A stretch of DNA of 64,000 bases from Saururus chinensis (GCA_035235625.1 CP141149.1:11991393-12055392); one strand, 5' to 3'. Counted from the first letter of the stretch, positions 1-12,584 are shown. Notes: generated by a model not told the origin, from the sequence alone. Translations and numbers: made by a program.

Positions 1-847
1 CATGTCCCGCCAGATCATCGCCTTGCACCACTAGCCTTATAAGGAAGAGGGGTGGATTTTATAATTGTCCGTGTCCGTCCACATCCATTCGTATCTGTGA
101 TAGACAGATATGAGCTATAAGCTATTATTGTGTTATATAATAGCATGAAATTCAATGAATATTAATACAAGAGTATGTAATGATATAATCGATTGTGTTG
201 GTATGTGTACCTTGTGAGTATGAAAATCCTTATAATGGATTGCACCTAGATTGATGTCTAAGGACATATAAGGATAGAAGATCCTAGTGTATGGCTAGCT
301 CCTTGATTGAGTTATTTAGCCACATAATGGAAGGGTTTTGTATGAAATAGGATCAATGTCTTCTGGCTCTCTAAAGATACGTAGAGTCACTTCATTGGCA
401 TGGGAGTTAGGTTCATCATATGGACTAGAGCATTAAAAGATGGTTGATCCCATGTAGCACAATATAAGAGCTTTTAGCAATTATGGTAGCTAAGATATTG
501 ACCACTTGGGTCAAGCTTCATACCATGGATAGAGTGGGTAGGCTTCAGAAGAATTGAGGTTGAATTATGAGTAGTTCATGGTCTAGTGAGGCATGGTTGA
601 ACTTCTAAATGTTGCTATCATGTCATAGAGAGTGTATATGGTATACACTTGTGGAGCAAGTGTATCATGAGTGTCAAGTGTATCATGAGTGTGATCACAA
701 TATTGATTAAAATTATGTGGATGCCTTATGATTGAGTTGCTTATATCACTTATGGTTAATTATGTGGATGTTAAAATTTGATTATACTGATTGTATCATG
801 TGATTATATGGTGCATTCAATTATTTTATTATTCATAGTACGTAGTT
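1..847. other. intergenic, no gene seen
   Basis: AT-rich DNA without a convincing coding region on either strand. The only structure seen is an 18-bp unit repeated twice in tandem at 657-692 (caagtgtatcatgagtgt). Confidence 0.5.
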
Positions 848-1208
848 GTTTAGCTATCTCACTAGGTCTGGGTATAATCATATTCTCAAGAACCTTGCAA
901 TACATGTATTTTTTTGACAATTCCTTCCACATGTGTAGTTTTATGTCATTTTGTGTATTACAAAGAAATATGAGACATTTTGTATATTACAGTGTATTGA
1001 AGGGCCATTTTTGCAAATGACTCTAAGTTGAGAGTTGTGATTGATGATATTTATTTTATGTCCCTGAAAGAAGCTTAAGAAAAAGCTAACTAGCTAACCT
1101 TTAGTTCATATTAGGAATAAAGTGGTATTGCACATAATGACCAGCATCATGTCCAAGGTAGCAATGGCCTAGTGGTCCATCGAACCTACCCCAAGCCCCT
1201 CTACCATC
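848..1208 (+). repeat. interspersed repeat X, copy 1
   Basis: About 360 bp that recur with few mismatches at 1982-2339. Both copies run from tttagctatctcactagg to cccctctaccat. No terminal inverted repeat and no coding capacity are visible. No target duplication was recognised around this copy, so its true ends come only from the comparison with copy 2. Confidence 0.75.
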
Positions 1209-1525
1209 CATCGTGAAGTTAGAAAGAGGGGAAACGAGTGTGATGTAGCTGGTGGAAATCTAAATAAATTTGCCCCTCTCCATCCGTTGTCGGCAAGAAG
1301 ATGGCGCAGTCTAGCTCCACCACCAGCATGGGGTATGTTAGAAGTGGGCATTACATTTAATGAGTTAAGCCCATATCATTAAGGTGGGCATGATATTTAT
1401 ATGGGTCAAGCCCATATGGTAAAGAGAGAGCCCAAGCCCACTTTATATTTAATGAGAATAACACATGTGAATTAGTTGAAGGAGTGAATAGTCTCACATC
1501 GCCTAGAAGAAGGTGATAGTGTTGG

Positions 1526-1533
1526 TATATAAG
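1526..1533 (+). promoter_or_regulatory. TATA box of LTR G
   Basis: TATATAAG inside the repeat, conserved in the inverted copy near 61.6 kb. It probably marks the U3/R promoter of the element. Confidence 0.5.
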
Positions 1534-1981
1534 GCACAAGTTTGGCCTTTTAAGTTAGGCCCTTGGGCCAACCCACTTTTGTGGGGGGAGAGACATGTTA
1601 GACCCATACACCAAGGTGGTCTAACCCACAAGCGCGTCGTCGCCTCCGCCCGTCCGGCCAACTCGGTTCGGTTCGCACACGCGACCGGCCGACTAGGTCG
1701 GGTCGGGTTGGGTCAACAAGAAAATATTTTTCGGACAAATTCATTTGGTTTGGTTTTGTATTTATTTAGTTTAGTTTTCTATTAACCAAAATAGGTCTGG
1801 TTTATTTCTACTAAAAAATGTGTCCGTTAACGGATGGACGCATCCATTTGAACGGGCAATGGTGTCTTCAATGGGATTTCTATAAAATCATTGAAAATGA
1901 TTTTTGCACTAATCCTATTCTGGATTTTTCGTCTATGTCTGTGAGAGCATACATACTGTGGTTCGCTGCAAGTACTGTGTT

Positions 1982-2343
1982 TAGCTATCTCACTAGGTCT
2001 AGGTATAATCATATTCTCAAGAACCTTGCAATACATTTATTTTAGACAATTCCTTCCACATGTGTAGTTTTACGCCATTTTGTGTATTACAAAGAAATAT
2101 GAGACATTTTGTATATTACAATGTATTGAAGGGTCATTTTTGCAAATGACTCTAAGTTGAGAGTTGTGCTTGACAATATTTATTTTAAAATGTCCCTAAA
2201 AGAAGCTTAAGAAAAAGCTAACTAGCTAACCTTTGGCTCATATTAGGAATAAAGTGATATTGCACACAATGACCAGCATCATGTCCAAAGTAGCAATGGC
2301 CTAGTGGTCCATCGAACCTACCTCAAGCCCCTCTACCATGTAT
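1982..2343 (+). mobile_element. interspersed repeat X, copy 2, inserted in LTR G
   Basis: 362 bp flanked by GTACTGTGTT on both sides (1972-1981 and 2344-2353). The inverted copy of LTR G near 61.2 kb has this target only once, uninterrupted. That makes copy 2 a genuine insertion with a 9-10 bp target duplication. The length would suit a Mutator-like or a retroposed element, but no terminal inverted repeats, tail or tRNA-like head are evident. Confidence 0.75.
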
Positions 2344-2535
2344 GTACTGTGTTGGATGTTCTCCTACAGTACATGGTTGATCATCTTATCCTAAGAGGCA
2401 AACGCCCAAGAGTCCTAAGCACCGTTAAGGAGGGCGAATTTTGTCTTAAGGACAGAGCAACTTGCTTGATTCGATTATAATTATTTTAATAAGATTTTTC
2501 ATCACATTATTTGCAAAAGTACGAGAATAACAAGG

Positions 2536-4440
2536 TATAGAATAATGTAAAATTAAGTGAGATATACTTGGGTTAAGTAAGATATATATTCATCACTAAA
2601 ATTACTAATTTTGGGAAGAAATGATGCACCACTCTAGACATAATGAAAGTATTTTTTTTATGTTGTGTGGATATGTCTAAGTAATAATTAACGATTTCGA
2701 TGAACTCATCATGGTAAATTATAAGGAACATGTCTGTATGTACCCCAACAATTCCCTCTGCACCATAATAACCCCTATAAAAATAAAGTGGAGTACTTAG
2801 GGGATTATTGGCGTATATATGAACACATTCAATTAAAAATTGGCTTCTATGTTGCATTACTCAGTCCTATTAGCAGCCTTCTTGATCAGATTTGTTTAGT
2901 TGTTATCTTAGCGCCACAGCCCACGTTTTACAATGAAATTTCATGGAGAAAGTATCTAGTGGAACCGCTCTACTACGTATCTGTATATATGTCTATTTAT
3001 CTTTAAACACATAATCCAAAATTTGTGCCTCATTTTACTTAGTTTTAAACACGTATAAATTCATCAAACGTGTCACTTATTTAAAAGGCATATCTACAAC
3101 GTGTCCCGTAGAACGGTTCCATTGGATAATTTTTTAATTTCATGGGCCCATTAACCTTCAGGCCCTTGAAGATGTACAATTAACGTAATCCTATTTCTTT
3201 TGCTTTCTTTTCTTTCTTTTATGTTTTTTGGTACAATTTTGCTTTCTTCCCGTGATATTACCAATGAAGCAAGAGATGCATATTCTACAACTATTGTAAG
3301 CCATCAAGGGCTTATGGCTTTTCTTCCATTTGTTTTCCCTTCATACAGTAAATGTTTTAAGATTTAATAAAGGTAAAAGGGTAACTAATTAGTGGAACTT
3401 CGAAAACTTGAAGGAAACAATAATCATACAATAAGCAGGTAGGCGGGAACTAAATTGATTTATTGATTGGATCAAGGGAAACACCATCTATACATGAGAA
3501 TCAATGTGAACACAACTGAAACATTACGCTGGCCATAAAAACATCCCCAATTAATCTCCAGTTTCTACGTACATTGTTGAGAAAGAGAGAAGAAAAAAAA
3601 TTTTCAGTGCAGATCAATCGGGATTCTTATCAGAGAGACATATGATGACCAGAAAATTACATACTGATGAGGACACCTTCAGATGATATGTGCGCTTCTG
3701 AATATTGTTCAATCCCTGCAATTCATGGAACGTCGTGCAATCTGTACCAAGAAAAATCCGTTTTTCTTTCCAGTGAATCATTCTCGGTCTATCAAGATTC
3801 TCAACTCTTGTTATCTGGAACCAAATCAAAGCTTCATGGCACTCGCCAATCTTCATCTCAGGGAAGTAAAACCCAGGAAGCATTGGCCGTCAAAGAGCTA
3901 AACTACACCCGGCCAATGATCAGAGTAAGAGTAAAGGAAATGAGAAGGGCAGAAAATTCACACTCCTACTTCTGAGACTGCCCAATTTGAGAATCATGTG
4001 ATGATAGTTTCCGCAACCAAAACCAAACGAACTATAACTCTTCCGATTGAAAATAATGTGAAAGGAGAGAAGACGTGTGATGAAATAGCAGATTGAAGCC
4101 AACGTGCAGAAGAAACCAATGAATCTTTTTTGAGAAATAGGGAGGAAATAAATTCTGGGTCATTCACCAGTACGCGCAAATTCACCTCCTGGAGAACAGA
4201 TTCTGATCAACTCCGATCAATGATGCCAATCCAGTATAAGCAAGCAGTCGATGATGACATATTCCCGCAGTAAGAAACCAAAGTAAAAGCTAAGAAGTTC
4301 TTCAAATGACCAGAAAGAAGACTACCATGGTGGCAAAAAGAACCAAGAAAGACTGCGAGCACTAATATTGTACTTCTGAAACAAGAAAGAGATCAGATCA
4401 AAGGGCCCCCTGTTACAGTTGTTGGTGGGTAATTGTCGCT
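2536..4440. other. intergenic; 3' flank of the 98-aa gene
   Basis: No supported gene. Short open frames on both strands between 3.6 and 4.2 kb lack any recognisable domain. The stretch from about 3600 to 4440 is less AT-rich than the DNA to its left and lies directly downstream of the minus-strand gene at 4501-4797, so part of it may be that gene's 3' untranslated region. Confidence 0.4.
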
Positions 4441-4500
4441 GAAGTACAGGCGGTCAAGATGCCAAGATCGTCTTCCTCTTGGAAGCTGCAACGCAGCATT

Positions 4501-4797
4501 TCAGTTAGCTGCGTGCTGATTCTGGAGCTGAACACCCTGGGCTTCAGCTTGATCGTCAGGCACACTGTGGATTTGAGCAGGACGGTTCCGGCTGACGAAG
4601 ACCAACAGGATAACAGCGCAGAGGAAGATGAGGACCATAGGGACGATCAGGACGAAACGGAGCGAGCCCTTGATGATCTGGCCAGCGCCGATGAAAGTCA
4701 TGATGATGATGAAGAAGGAAAGCAGCGCCATGAGGGACACTCCTGCAAGGATTTGCTTGTCCTCATAGGAGCAGAACTTCTCTCTGAACGAGGCCAT
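4501..4797 (-). CDS. small two-pass membrane protein, unknown family
   Basis: Encodes 98 residues, MASFREKFC to QNQHAAN. The start is the ATG at 4797 in ATCATGGCC, a strong plant context (A at -3, GC after ATG). The frame stays open upstream but only from non-ATG codons. Two hydrophobic stretches (about residues 16-39 and 48-68) look like membrane helices joined by a short loop, GQIIKGSLR. The C-terminal 25-30 residues are polar and rich in Q and A. The region is GC-rich compared with its surroundings, and a TATA box lies 115 bp upstream, so it reads as a real gene with a short 5' leader. I do not recognise the family. A small integral membrane protein is as far as the sequence goes. No intron is needed. 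Confidence 0.65.
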   Translation of the reverse strand: MASFREKFCSYEDKQILAGVSLMALLSFFIIIMTFIGAGQIIKGSLRFVLIVPMVLIFLCAVILLVFVSRNRPAQIHSVPDDQAEAQGVQLQNQHAAN

Positions 4798-4911
4798 GAT
4801 GCCCGCCAGTTCTCGCCAAGCGCTAGGGAGAATCAGGAGAGACAAGAACAGAGAGTGAGAGAGTTCGCAAGGGAGACCGATTGTGTATGGGAGGAAGAGG
4901 GCTGTTACAGT

Positions 4912-4919
4912 CTATATAG
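4912..4919 (-). promoter_or_regulatory. TATA box of the 98-aa gene
   Basis: CTATATAG (palindromic) lies 115 bp upstream of the ATG at 4797 when read on the minus strand. Transcription would start near 4885 and give a leader of about 90 bases. No other promoter element was identified. Confidence 0.45.
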
Positions 4920-5128
4920 CTGGAGGAAGATGGGTAGAAGGGCCCACTAACTTATGCTTCTTTTACCCCTCTGGATCGTAATTATTACATTTGAACCATC
5001 GTATGGTTAAGAGAACCGTGAGGGTGGCACACGAGCTTTAATTATGCGGGAAAGCTTAAGTTGGACACATTTGGCATTCTATTGGCAAAGAGCACTGAGG
5101 AATCTAGACTCCTCATCTTCTAAACAAT

Positions 5129-5194
5129 TACTCCCGGTGTTCTGTTAAAGTGTTCCAAACTAAATAAAGTTATTAATGAGGGATGAAAGGAGTA
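5129..5194. mobile_element. Stowaway-like MITE remnant
   Basis: TACTCCCGGTG at the left and GGATGAAAGGAGTA at the right form an imperfect inverted repeat of the ctccct...agggag type bordered by TA. At only 66 bp it would be an internally deleted copy. Confidence 0.4.
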
Positions 5195-7186
5195 TGATTT
5201 TGAAGCCCCTTGGATCATATAATAGATAAATCATGTCTGAAAAATGTTTTAGTGACATGAAGGTTCATATATGATGAATTTACTTCATTATCTAAACATT
5301 CTTAGTTAGTAAGCTTTATTTTTCAATACCCACTTATCAATAGGACTTAGATGACCTTCGCTTGGGTTGGTAAAACCCAGCCATTGTTGAACATAATTGT
5401 CATTGACAAACAAAGATACATTATTACAGAAGAAAGCTAGCATGACGCAAATAATTATATTTATAATACCAAGCATGATGCCTTTTAAATTGATGTATAT
5501 ATATTATTGTAGAGTACACATGGAAGATAATTTAAAGTCTCTCATATTAAAAAAAATAATTTTCAAATTAATAATGGTGTTTTCCTTATTAAACACTTGC
5601 TGAGATTGTTTATAATGGTCGGCCCGTTTAGACTTTAGACAAGTTCCATTTAACTTCTTATGATAGTCATCAATTCATCACTTTCACGAAAGAAAATAAT
5701 ATTTCAACATAACTTTTTCAATGCCAAAAACAAACTCTAATTTTAAGTGGTCATAGAAAAGTGAATTTTTATGTTGGTAGGTGTGACTCACCTTCTCTAT
5801 CCAATTAGAGGTTAGAAGTAAATTTTTAATATAAAAAGGGTCAAGTAAGAATATAAGCTCCATTCATGTTCCGCATTCGGCAATGCTTATTTAGGGTTAG
5901 GGAATATCCTCTAGGGCTACACCAGGGCGAGGCCCGATTCAGCCCCTATTGGCTAGATGAGCTTACCCGTGGTTAAAAGTAAAGACGATAAGAGTATGGC
6001 TTGGTATATGTGAGCTTGACCCTAACGGAAACAAGGCTTTTACATGGTATGCAACCATGGATATGCATTGGCGGAAATTTATTCAGACAAGCGGTGCTAG
6101 ATGAAAAGCAAAGCCGCTATAAACAGTAAATCTTCTCTTCACAAAAGTTAGGGAATAAAACAATATACAGACCCGACCCACAATAAAAAATAATTGGGGC
6201 AGTTAAGTTCTCTTATTGGTTATGCAAATAAGTAATTTTACTCAACTCTTCTTAATGGAACGTGTATGGAAAAATGATTTTCATAATCATTAATCATCAC
6301 CCGTTTAGTAAATATGCAAATACTAAAAAACTAATGTCATAATACTAAATACTAATGCACTATGACTACAGTCTTCTTAGAATGTACAACTCTAGTTTAA
6401 TAAACACCAAAAATTCAAAAACTTGTGCAACTTTTTTTGTAACTCTGAACTCTTTTTTATTCGTAAATAGTCCATTTTTAAAATAGATTATTGGACTCTA
6501 TCCAAGTGTTTTGGCTATTTTTTAATTGCAAGAATGGTCTAAATATGTTCTATAAAAAATGGTAGATGAGGGACAAATATACAACTGAAGATTCTATTAA
6601 GATAATTGTTAAGTGCCACTAAATTTGAGTTACTGGATATTTAATGTTCTAAAACTGGAAATTCGATGTTCTAGAATAGAAGCTAGAAATGTTGATTAAC
6701 GGATGTTAAAATAGGTAATGATTAACTAGATGGGTTACAAAGTAATGGAACCGTTATGGAATAAGTTAATATTCAGGCAGCATAACGGTTAGAGATAAAA
6801 GTATGAGAAATTGTTATGGTGGTGGAAGAAGCTACCTTATCCACACCATAACCATAACTACTCCATTGGTAGCGCTACTCAAAAGAGTAAAATAAGGAAA
6901 GAAAATCTTTTCTTTTTTAAGGAATAAGCAAAAGCATACTCTCTCTATCCTAAATTAATACCTCTATTTGGTAAAAAAAATTTGTTCTATATTAATATCT
7001 TTATTTTGTTAAATTTAAATAGTTGGGTACTTATAAAAGAGTATTATAAGCTTATTTTTCTGCAAGTTTGACCATTCAATAAAATTTAACTATTTTCCCA
7101 AATGTAACACTGAGGAAAAAAAATAAGCTAGCTACTCCTACTTTGAGTACTACATTGGGTTCTTATAACTAACAAAGTACTCCATC

Positions 7187-7270
7187 GGTCTTAAATTGAT
7201 AGCTCCATTTGCTTTTTTTTAAACTTTATTAGTTTATTTTTAAAAAAAATGGAGTTATTAATTTAGGACA
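7187..7270. mobile_element. Stowaway-like hairpin MITE
   Basis: An imperfect inverted repeat of about 24 bp: GGTCTTAAATTGATAGCTCC at the left pairs with GGAGTTATTAATTTAGGACA at the right, across an A/T-rich loop. The arm sequence resembles those of plant Stowaway MITEs. The element begins near the TACTCC at 7178. Confidence 0.5.
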
Positions 7271-7429
7271 TATAATTACAAAACTTTTCCTTCTGAAATG
7301 AAACTTTCTTAGAAAATTGGATCCTACTTGAGGGGAACAAATAATTAATTTCCGCTCCATAGACTCCATGTAATACTATTGGATGTAGATCCTATTTCAA
7401 GCTTATCCTCTTAGTTTCCTTTTGAGGTA

Positions 7430-8745
7430 TTGGGCTTTTCTTGGTTTGTTGGCCTTATGGGTCTTGCTGATAATTTGAATGGCTAGCCTTGTTCGCATAT
7501 CTGACCTATCATTAGTGGACCAAACTTGAGGAATTTACCTCTAATACCCTAATTTTTTATTTTATTTAATATAAGGGGATAGTTTTATTTTTTAAATTTT
7601 AGAAGGAGATTAGTTGGAATAGAGGGGTGGAACTTCATTATGTGTATAGAGCTCAAAGAAATGAGCATAATGAGTCAAAGAACGGGAGACATGGAAGTTG
7701 GGAGTTAAAGTTATGACCTCATGACACGTGCCAGATAGGGTAGAGACTAAAAAGTGCAAGATAACTAAGGGACTAGTTTATAGGGCTCATCGATATGAGT
7801 CTAATGAAACTAAGAATGCGTAAATCTATGATCGGGTAGAGAGTTATAGTAGTTTAAAATTTGAAGATCGGATTAAATTTTAAATAATAAAAAAACCATT
7901 GGCAAGTGATGTGCATTGTTGTGACACACTTTCGTGTCTGTTTGCAAAGTGTGACAAACTCACTTTGTTGTGGTGAACATTATCGACCTGACACACCATG
8001 CAACACGCGTCCGTCGTTATAAAAGGGGGGATTTTGGTGGTTCAAAACACAATTTCAGTCCCTTCTCTCTCTTCTACCTATTTTCAAATCTTCTTTTCTC
8101 ATTTCTAAGTAGTTTTAAATCTGATTTAGTTCGTTTAAAATGCGTCTTTAACTAATTCAAGCGTGTTCTATGCAATAAGAGGTTCAGTTGTATGAGTTGA
8201 GTATCCGAGAGAGGGAAAATCTTAGGAGAAGATAGATAACTCTAAAGATAAGAAAGAGAGCTCTGAAGGGAAGATCCTAGAATGAAGAGAGGCTCTAGTC
8301 GTCTTGACCCAGGACAGAGAGAGGCTGCAACCACCACAACCAAGACTCCAAGAGAGGAGGGTAAGCATTATTAATTTCTAAATCAATGAGAGGGTTAATT
8401 ACTTTCAAAGGATTCTTCATGGGCTTTGTCCACAACTCTATTTCGAAAAGTTGTCATTAGGAGTATCCTAATGATGCTTTTTATGAAATTTGAGATGATA
8501 TACTAAATGCTATTTTGAAAAAATCTTTCATCTATTGAATGAAATTTCTTGATATTTTGGTCTTTGAACTCTTTGGATAATTATTTGGTATAAAACCTAA
8601 AACCTATTAATTTTTTGCGAAGTTATTTAGTATAAAGTACAAAAGTTATCAGTAACGTCGTTGATTTTTTTACTATTTATTATGATTTTAAAAAAATATG
8701 ATGCTTTGGCGTATTTATTTTCTTATATTTTACCCTGATATTTAT
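7430..8745 (+). other. probable LTR-derived DNA
   Basis: No gene. A TATAAAAGG at 8018 is followed by a pyrimidine-rich leader and, near 8359, by a splice-donor-like GGGTAAG. This is the layout of the long LTRs further right. Termini were not identified. Confidence 0.35.
8018..8026 (+). promoter_or_regulatory. TATA box in LTR-like DNA
   Basis: TATAAAAGG followed by CT-rich sequence. Interpreted as an LTR promoter by analogy with the better bounded LTRs A1 and A2. Confidence 0.35.
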
Positions 8746-11700
8746 TGTAATGTCGAAGAATTTTCTAAATTCCCAAAGTTGACCACGTGGAAAATAGGGT
8801 ATTTGACCCATTGATCTTCTCATAAGAATAACTTACTCAATATTTGGAATTGGTAGTTGAGACATACATGCATAGAAAGTAGACAAAAAGATGTTTGAAA
8901 TGCTACTAAGAATGTGTAAATCAGAATTTGAATGAGGGAGTTATGACCGTTTGAAGTTAAACATATCGTACAAGGCCTGTTTACCCGATTTAGACATATA
9001 TTTGGGCAGTTTAAGTCATTTTGCAAGCCCGGTTAATTATAGTGACGTAAATTGATAAAAAAAATGCTCAAAAAGGCCCAAGTAGCCTATTTGGCCTAAC
9101 TTCTAAAGGGATTTGGGTTTCTAATCCTTATGGTTATAAAAGGGGCTTCTTATGGCTCAATTATGGAGCTTTTGGTCCTTAGGAGATGGGACATAAGGAG
9201 CCGTCGAGGAAAATTTTCAAGCAAAGGCAGCCGACAACAGAGGCAGAGAGAAGAATGTGTGAAGATTGGAGCATTGATGAGGTAGGATCATTCGTCAATA
9301 CCAATTTTTCTATGCGCTAGAGTTAATTATTTAATATCTACGTGATTGTATAATTATGATAAAAAAATCCCCATTTACACATGGGGTGACAGCCAACAAC
9401 CGACTGTCAACTGGGTGCGACTGCGGTTCAGCCGTCCAAGGGAAAACAAGGAAGGGCCAATCGGCCCTCACGGAGCTCTGGCAATCCACCAATGGAGGTG
9501 AATCATTATTGTTCTCAATAGCCACCAATGACGGATTGATCCCAACAAGTTCTCACCGACTCCGTCCACCAGAGGTAGTTCAACACACTCAATCATGTTG
9601 GAAAAGAAGAAGGCCCCACGACGGGCTCAACGGGATCAAAATCAAGTGCCACCTCGTGGCCACCGAAGAAATTAATCAACCTAGAAGCGTCGGTGAAACC
9701 AATGAAGCTCTGTTGGCGGTTTTGCTCAAGCGAACCAGAGAGAGAATGTGAAAAAGAGGAGTAGAGGTAGAAGGGGAGGGGTGGTTGCTCGACCCGTGGA
9801 TGCCCTGACACTGGTTGCCAGGCTATCCCCCTCCTTCTCATTTACCCTTCCCTAGTGGACTGGCAATGACCTCGCCAACCATTGCCAGGCAGTCACTGTA
9901 GAGAGAAAGAGAGAAAGGATGCCTTTTGGCCATTGGCCGGCCACCAAGCGGCAATCGGGCAAGGGCCATCCGAATCACCGCGCAGTGGCGATTTAGTCAA
10001 CCTCAGCCCTTCCCCATCGTGGTGCTCAGAGGCACTGCCGCCAGAGACCAGTAGGTCTCTAGCTAGCTATGAGGAAGATGACCGGTGTAGTGGGTTGTCG
10101 GGCCCCTATTTCGGCCTGGTCGGGTGACCTGACCTGTTCGGCTAGGACCTGGCCGGAAAACTGGCCTGGGTCTAGGCCAGTGTAAAATATATATAATAAT
10201 ACCCTTGAACTGGGCCCAATTCAGTGGGTTAATGAATTGGGAAAATTTTCAAATGATGGGCAAAGCATGTAGAGTCTCTTGAAAAAGTTTCAAATTGGGG
10301 AAACCCAATGTGTGTGAAATGACTATTTTGCCCTTAGAAGTAAAATATAGTAATATTTAATTATCATCTCTCGCTACAGTTCAGAGGCCTATGAGTGGAT
10401 TTAAAAATTAAAAAAATCTTAATAATAGGGGTATGCGTACAATAAATATAGATCATTCACATGGTTAGAGAAAAATCCCAAAGAGTATATTAATTGACTA
10501 TTTTACCCCTAGGGTTAATAGTAAACATTTAAGCAAACCAGGGTCGGTTCAAGGGGTTCACAACCTCGTTAAAGTCTAGGAAATTACTTTGGGTACATGA
10601 CATCAAGGAATACCCTTAATCTCAGTTATGGACCCATTAGAGTTCATAAAAGCCCTGTAAAAAATGACATAAATACCCTTTTGAGCAGATTACCCACATT
10701 CGTGTGAATGGAAGCGTGCGTCAATTTGAGAGTGGAGCCTTGGGAGAGGTCAATGGCTCAAAATCAATGGAAGGGCAATGATATGACCAGAATAAGCCAA
10801 AGGAGAGTATCATATCCCTTGTGATAGAATTACCCTAATGCCCTTAGGGGTAGTCTACCTCGTTTTATCTAGAACGAATACACTAGCCCAGGGAGACTTA
10901 GGGCACCCTAAAATAAGAAAGGTCTTTAAATGGAAGGGGTGTGAGCAGTAGGTGACACGATGACCTTGACAGGTCACAGTGTCATAGGAAAGAAGGGGAA
11001 GAATCTTAATTCTCAAGGTTTAAGGCAGCGTATTATACGTGTATGCAACACAACGCAACAATCTATTAGGGTAGTATACACATAACTTGCATGATGCATT
11101 AGAGTTATTTACATTCTTGGGCTGGAATTCGTTGATCCCTAGCCCTACAAATGAGTGCAATGGGCCTCTGTTTATTATTATGAACTTATATGACTTGATG
11201 CTATTTATGTTGCTTACTTTGATGCATGTTTTTAATATTGATGCATTAATTTATAATAGTAAATTGAGATTAATAAAGATTTATCAAGAGATATTTGTTG
11301 TCGTTAGATTGGGGGAGAACATCTAATCAAGATAAAGACTAAAATACCCTTAATAGGGTTTGGGACCGGTTCACTCCAGTGAACGGGGCCCTGACGTAGG
11401 ATTTTACTATGGTTAATGAACCAATTATAGTTATAAGAGTTTACCCTAGTCTCATGGAGACTATTAGGGTTTGGGATGTTCTCTGAGTCATAGCTTAGTG
11501 GAACTATTTATTGGCCAATTCACAATGTGAAGAGGACCTAAATGGTTGAATGAATACTTAACTAGATAAAAATAATCTAGTCTAAGTTTCAAATGGTTGG
11601 GGGAGTCAGTATTCATACAGACCTTAGGCTTCTATGGGTTATATTATTTATTTATTTGTAGACATTACTCCCATATTTGGGAAGGCAAAAATTGTGATAC

Positions 11701-12562
11701 TTGTACACTTTTTTCACTGCTACGACGGTTTGGTTATTAGCCAGCAAGGTCTTTACCATGGGTTTCCCACAGGTCTTAACAAGACCATATAGTGCATACG
11801 AAAAGCGGAGTTGCATGAGCATCATGAAAGTCTTGTACTTCTCGTTAATCGGTGTCTATAAGCACAGTTGGGATCCTCTTCTCCAGATTCGTGGCAGGAT
11901 AATGAGCACCCTGGGGATTTGGGTAAAGCTATTGTTAAGCAGTCTACTCCAATGTTGGAGTTCTATATTTGGGGATTTCTTTGAGAGTCATTTCTGAGTG
12001 AACACATATTTATATTATGTTAAACCTAGAGTTGGGTCAGAACAATGAAGGTGGTTAGTGTCATGTGTCATTTTAGTTGGCATATGATGTGTATGTCTGT
12101 CCAAAAGATTGGACAGGGGTATTATTTATTGAACAAAGGTTGTGAGATAATTAATGGCATTATTTGCTATTGATTGTTAACTAGCACAAGTAGAACGATT
12201 AAAGGACTTGCATAAAATGTAGGTTGATTGAAAATACTTACGCATTGCATGTTTGATGCTATTATGCTTCTTGAAATACTGTAGTTTATAGGCAGAACTA
12301 CGTCTGGATACTATCTTGTTGGAATAACATTGAAGATGTTGTCTGATGAGTATGTAGGCAAGTAACATCGGGTGATGTTGGCCCTATCCAAAAAATACTA
12401 AAATAACCTTTTGTTCTTTTGGAAACTCTTCTCCTGAGGACAGAGAGGTTTTATTGTTTTTTGGTTGTTTGGTTTGATTGGTTGTAGGTTCTCCAGGAGA
12501 GGACAAGGTGGACGAGGATTGATGAGCATGGGATGTAGTTCTTTGTTTCTGCAATTCTTACA
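8746..12562 (+). mobile_element. long LTR F (probable 5' LTR)
   Basis: Starts TGTAATGTCGAAG, close to the starts of the C-type LTRs, and ends CTTACA about 10 bp before a primer-binding-site-like motif at 12573. A TATA box lies 390 bp in and a GC-rich block spans about 9.4-10.2 kb, the same order as in the C-type LTR at 12.7 kb. Open frames in the GC-rich block show no domain. It would be the 5' LTR of an element whose internal part has been replaced by later insertions. The boundaries are inferred by similarity. Confidence 0.5.
9135..9143 (+). promoter_or_regulatory. TATA box of LTR F
   Basis: TATAAAAGG located 390 bp from the LTR start, the same relative place as in A1 and A2 (about 422 bp). 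Confidence 0.45.
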
Positions 12563-12572
12563 AGTGTATCTT

Positions 12573-12584
12573 TGGCATTAGAGC
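12573..12584 (+). other. primer-binding-site-like motif
   Basis: TGGCATTAGAGC differs at two of twelve positions from the initiator-tRNA-Met primer site common in plant LTR retrotransposons (TGGTATCAGAGC). It lies 10 bp after the proposed end of LTR F, so reverse transcription of that element was probably primed by tRNA-iMet. Confidence 0.5.

Larger units (their letters stand above)
1336..2535 (+). mobile_element. LTR-like element G, plus copy (interrupted by repeat X)
   Basis: Begins TGTTAGAAG and is recognisable in inverted orientation at about 61040-61826, matching through the TATA region, the GC-rich middle and the segment ending near agaataac. The layout (TG start, TATATAAG box about 190 bp in, no ORF) fits a solo LTR. 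Repeat X copy 2 splits it at 1982-2343. The 3' end is set only by where the match to the other copy fades, so it is approximate. No target duplication was found. Confidence 0.55.
4960..7430. other. AT-rich intergenic region
   Basis: No gene supported. It contains remnants of Stowaway-like MITEs (5129-5194, a left arm at about 6941-6972, and 7187-7270) and otherwise unrecognised AT-rich DNA. Confidence 0.5.

Noticed and set aside
1160..1200. tRNA/SINE-like stretch (tagcaatggcctagtgg, atcgaacc)
   Set aside because: No cloverleaf can be drawn and the box spacing is wrong.
3614..3975. Overlapping frames on both strands near 3.6-4.0 kb
   Set aside because: No domain or codon bias. More likely 3' untranslated or intergenic DNA of the 98-aa gene.
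4459..4950. 163-codon plus-strand frame opposite the 98-aa gene
   Set aside because: Antisense of the minus-strand gene. Highly acidic low-complexity product typical of a shadow frame.
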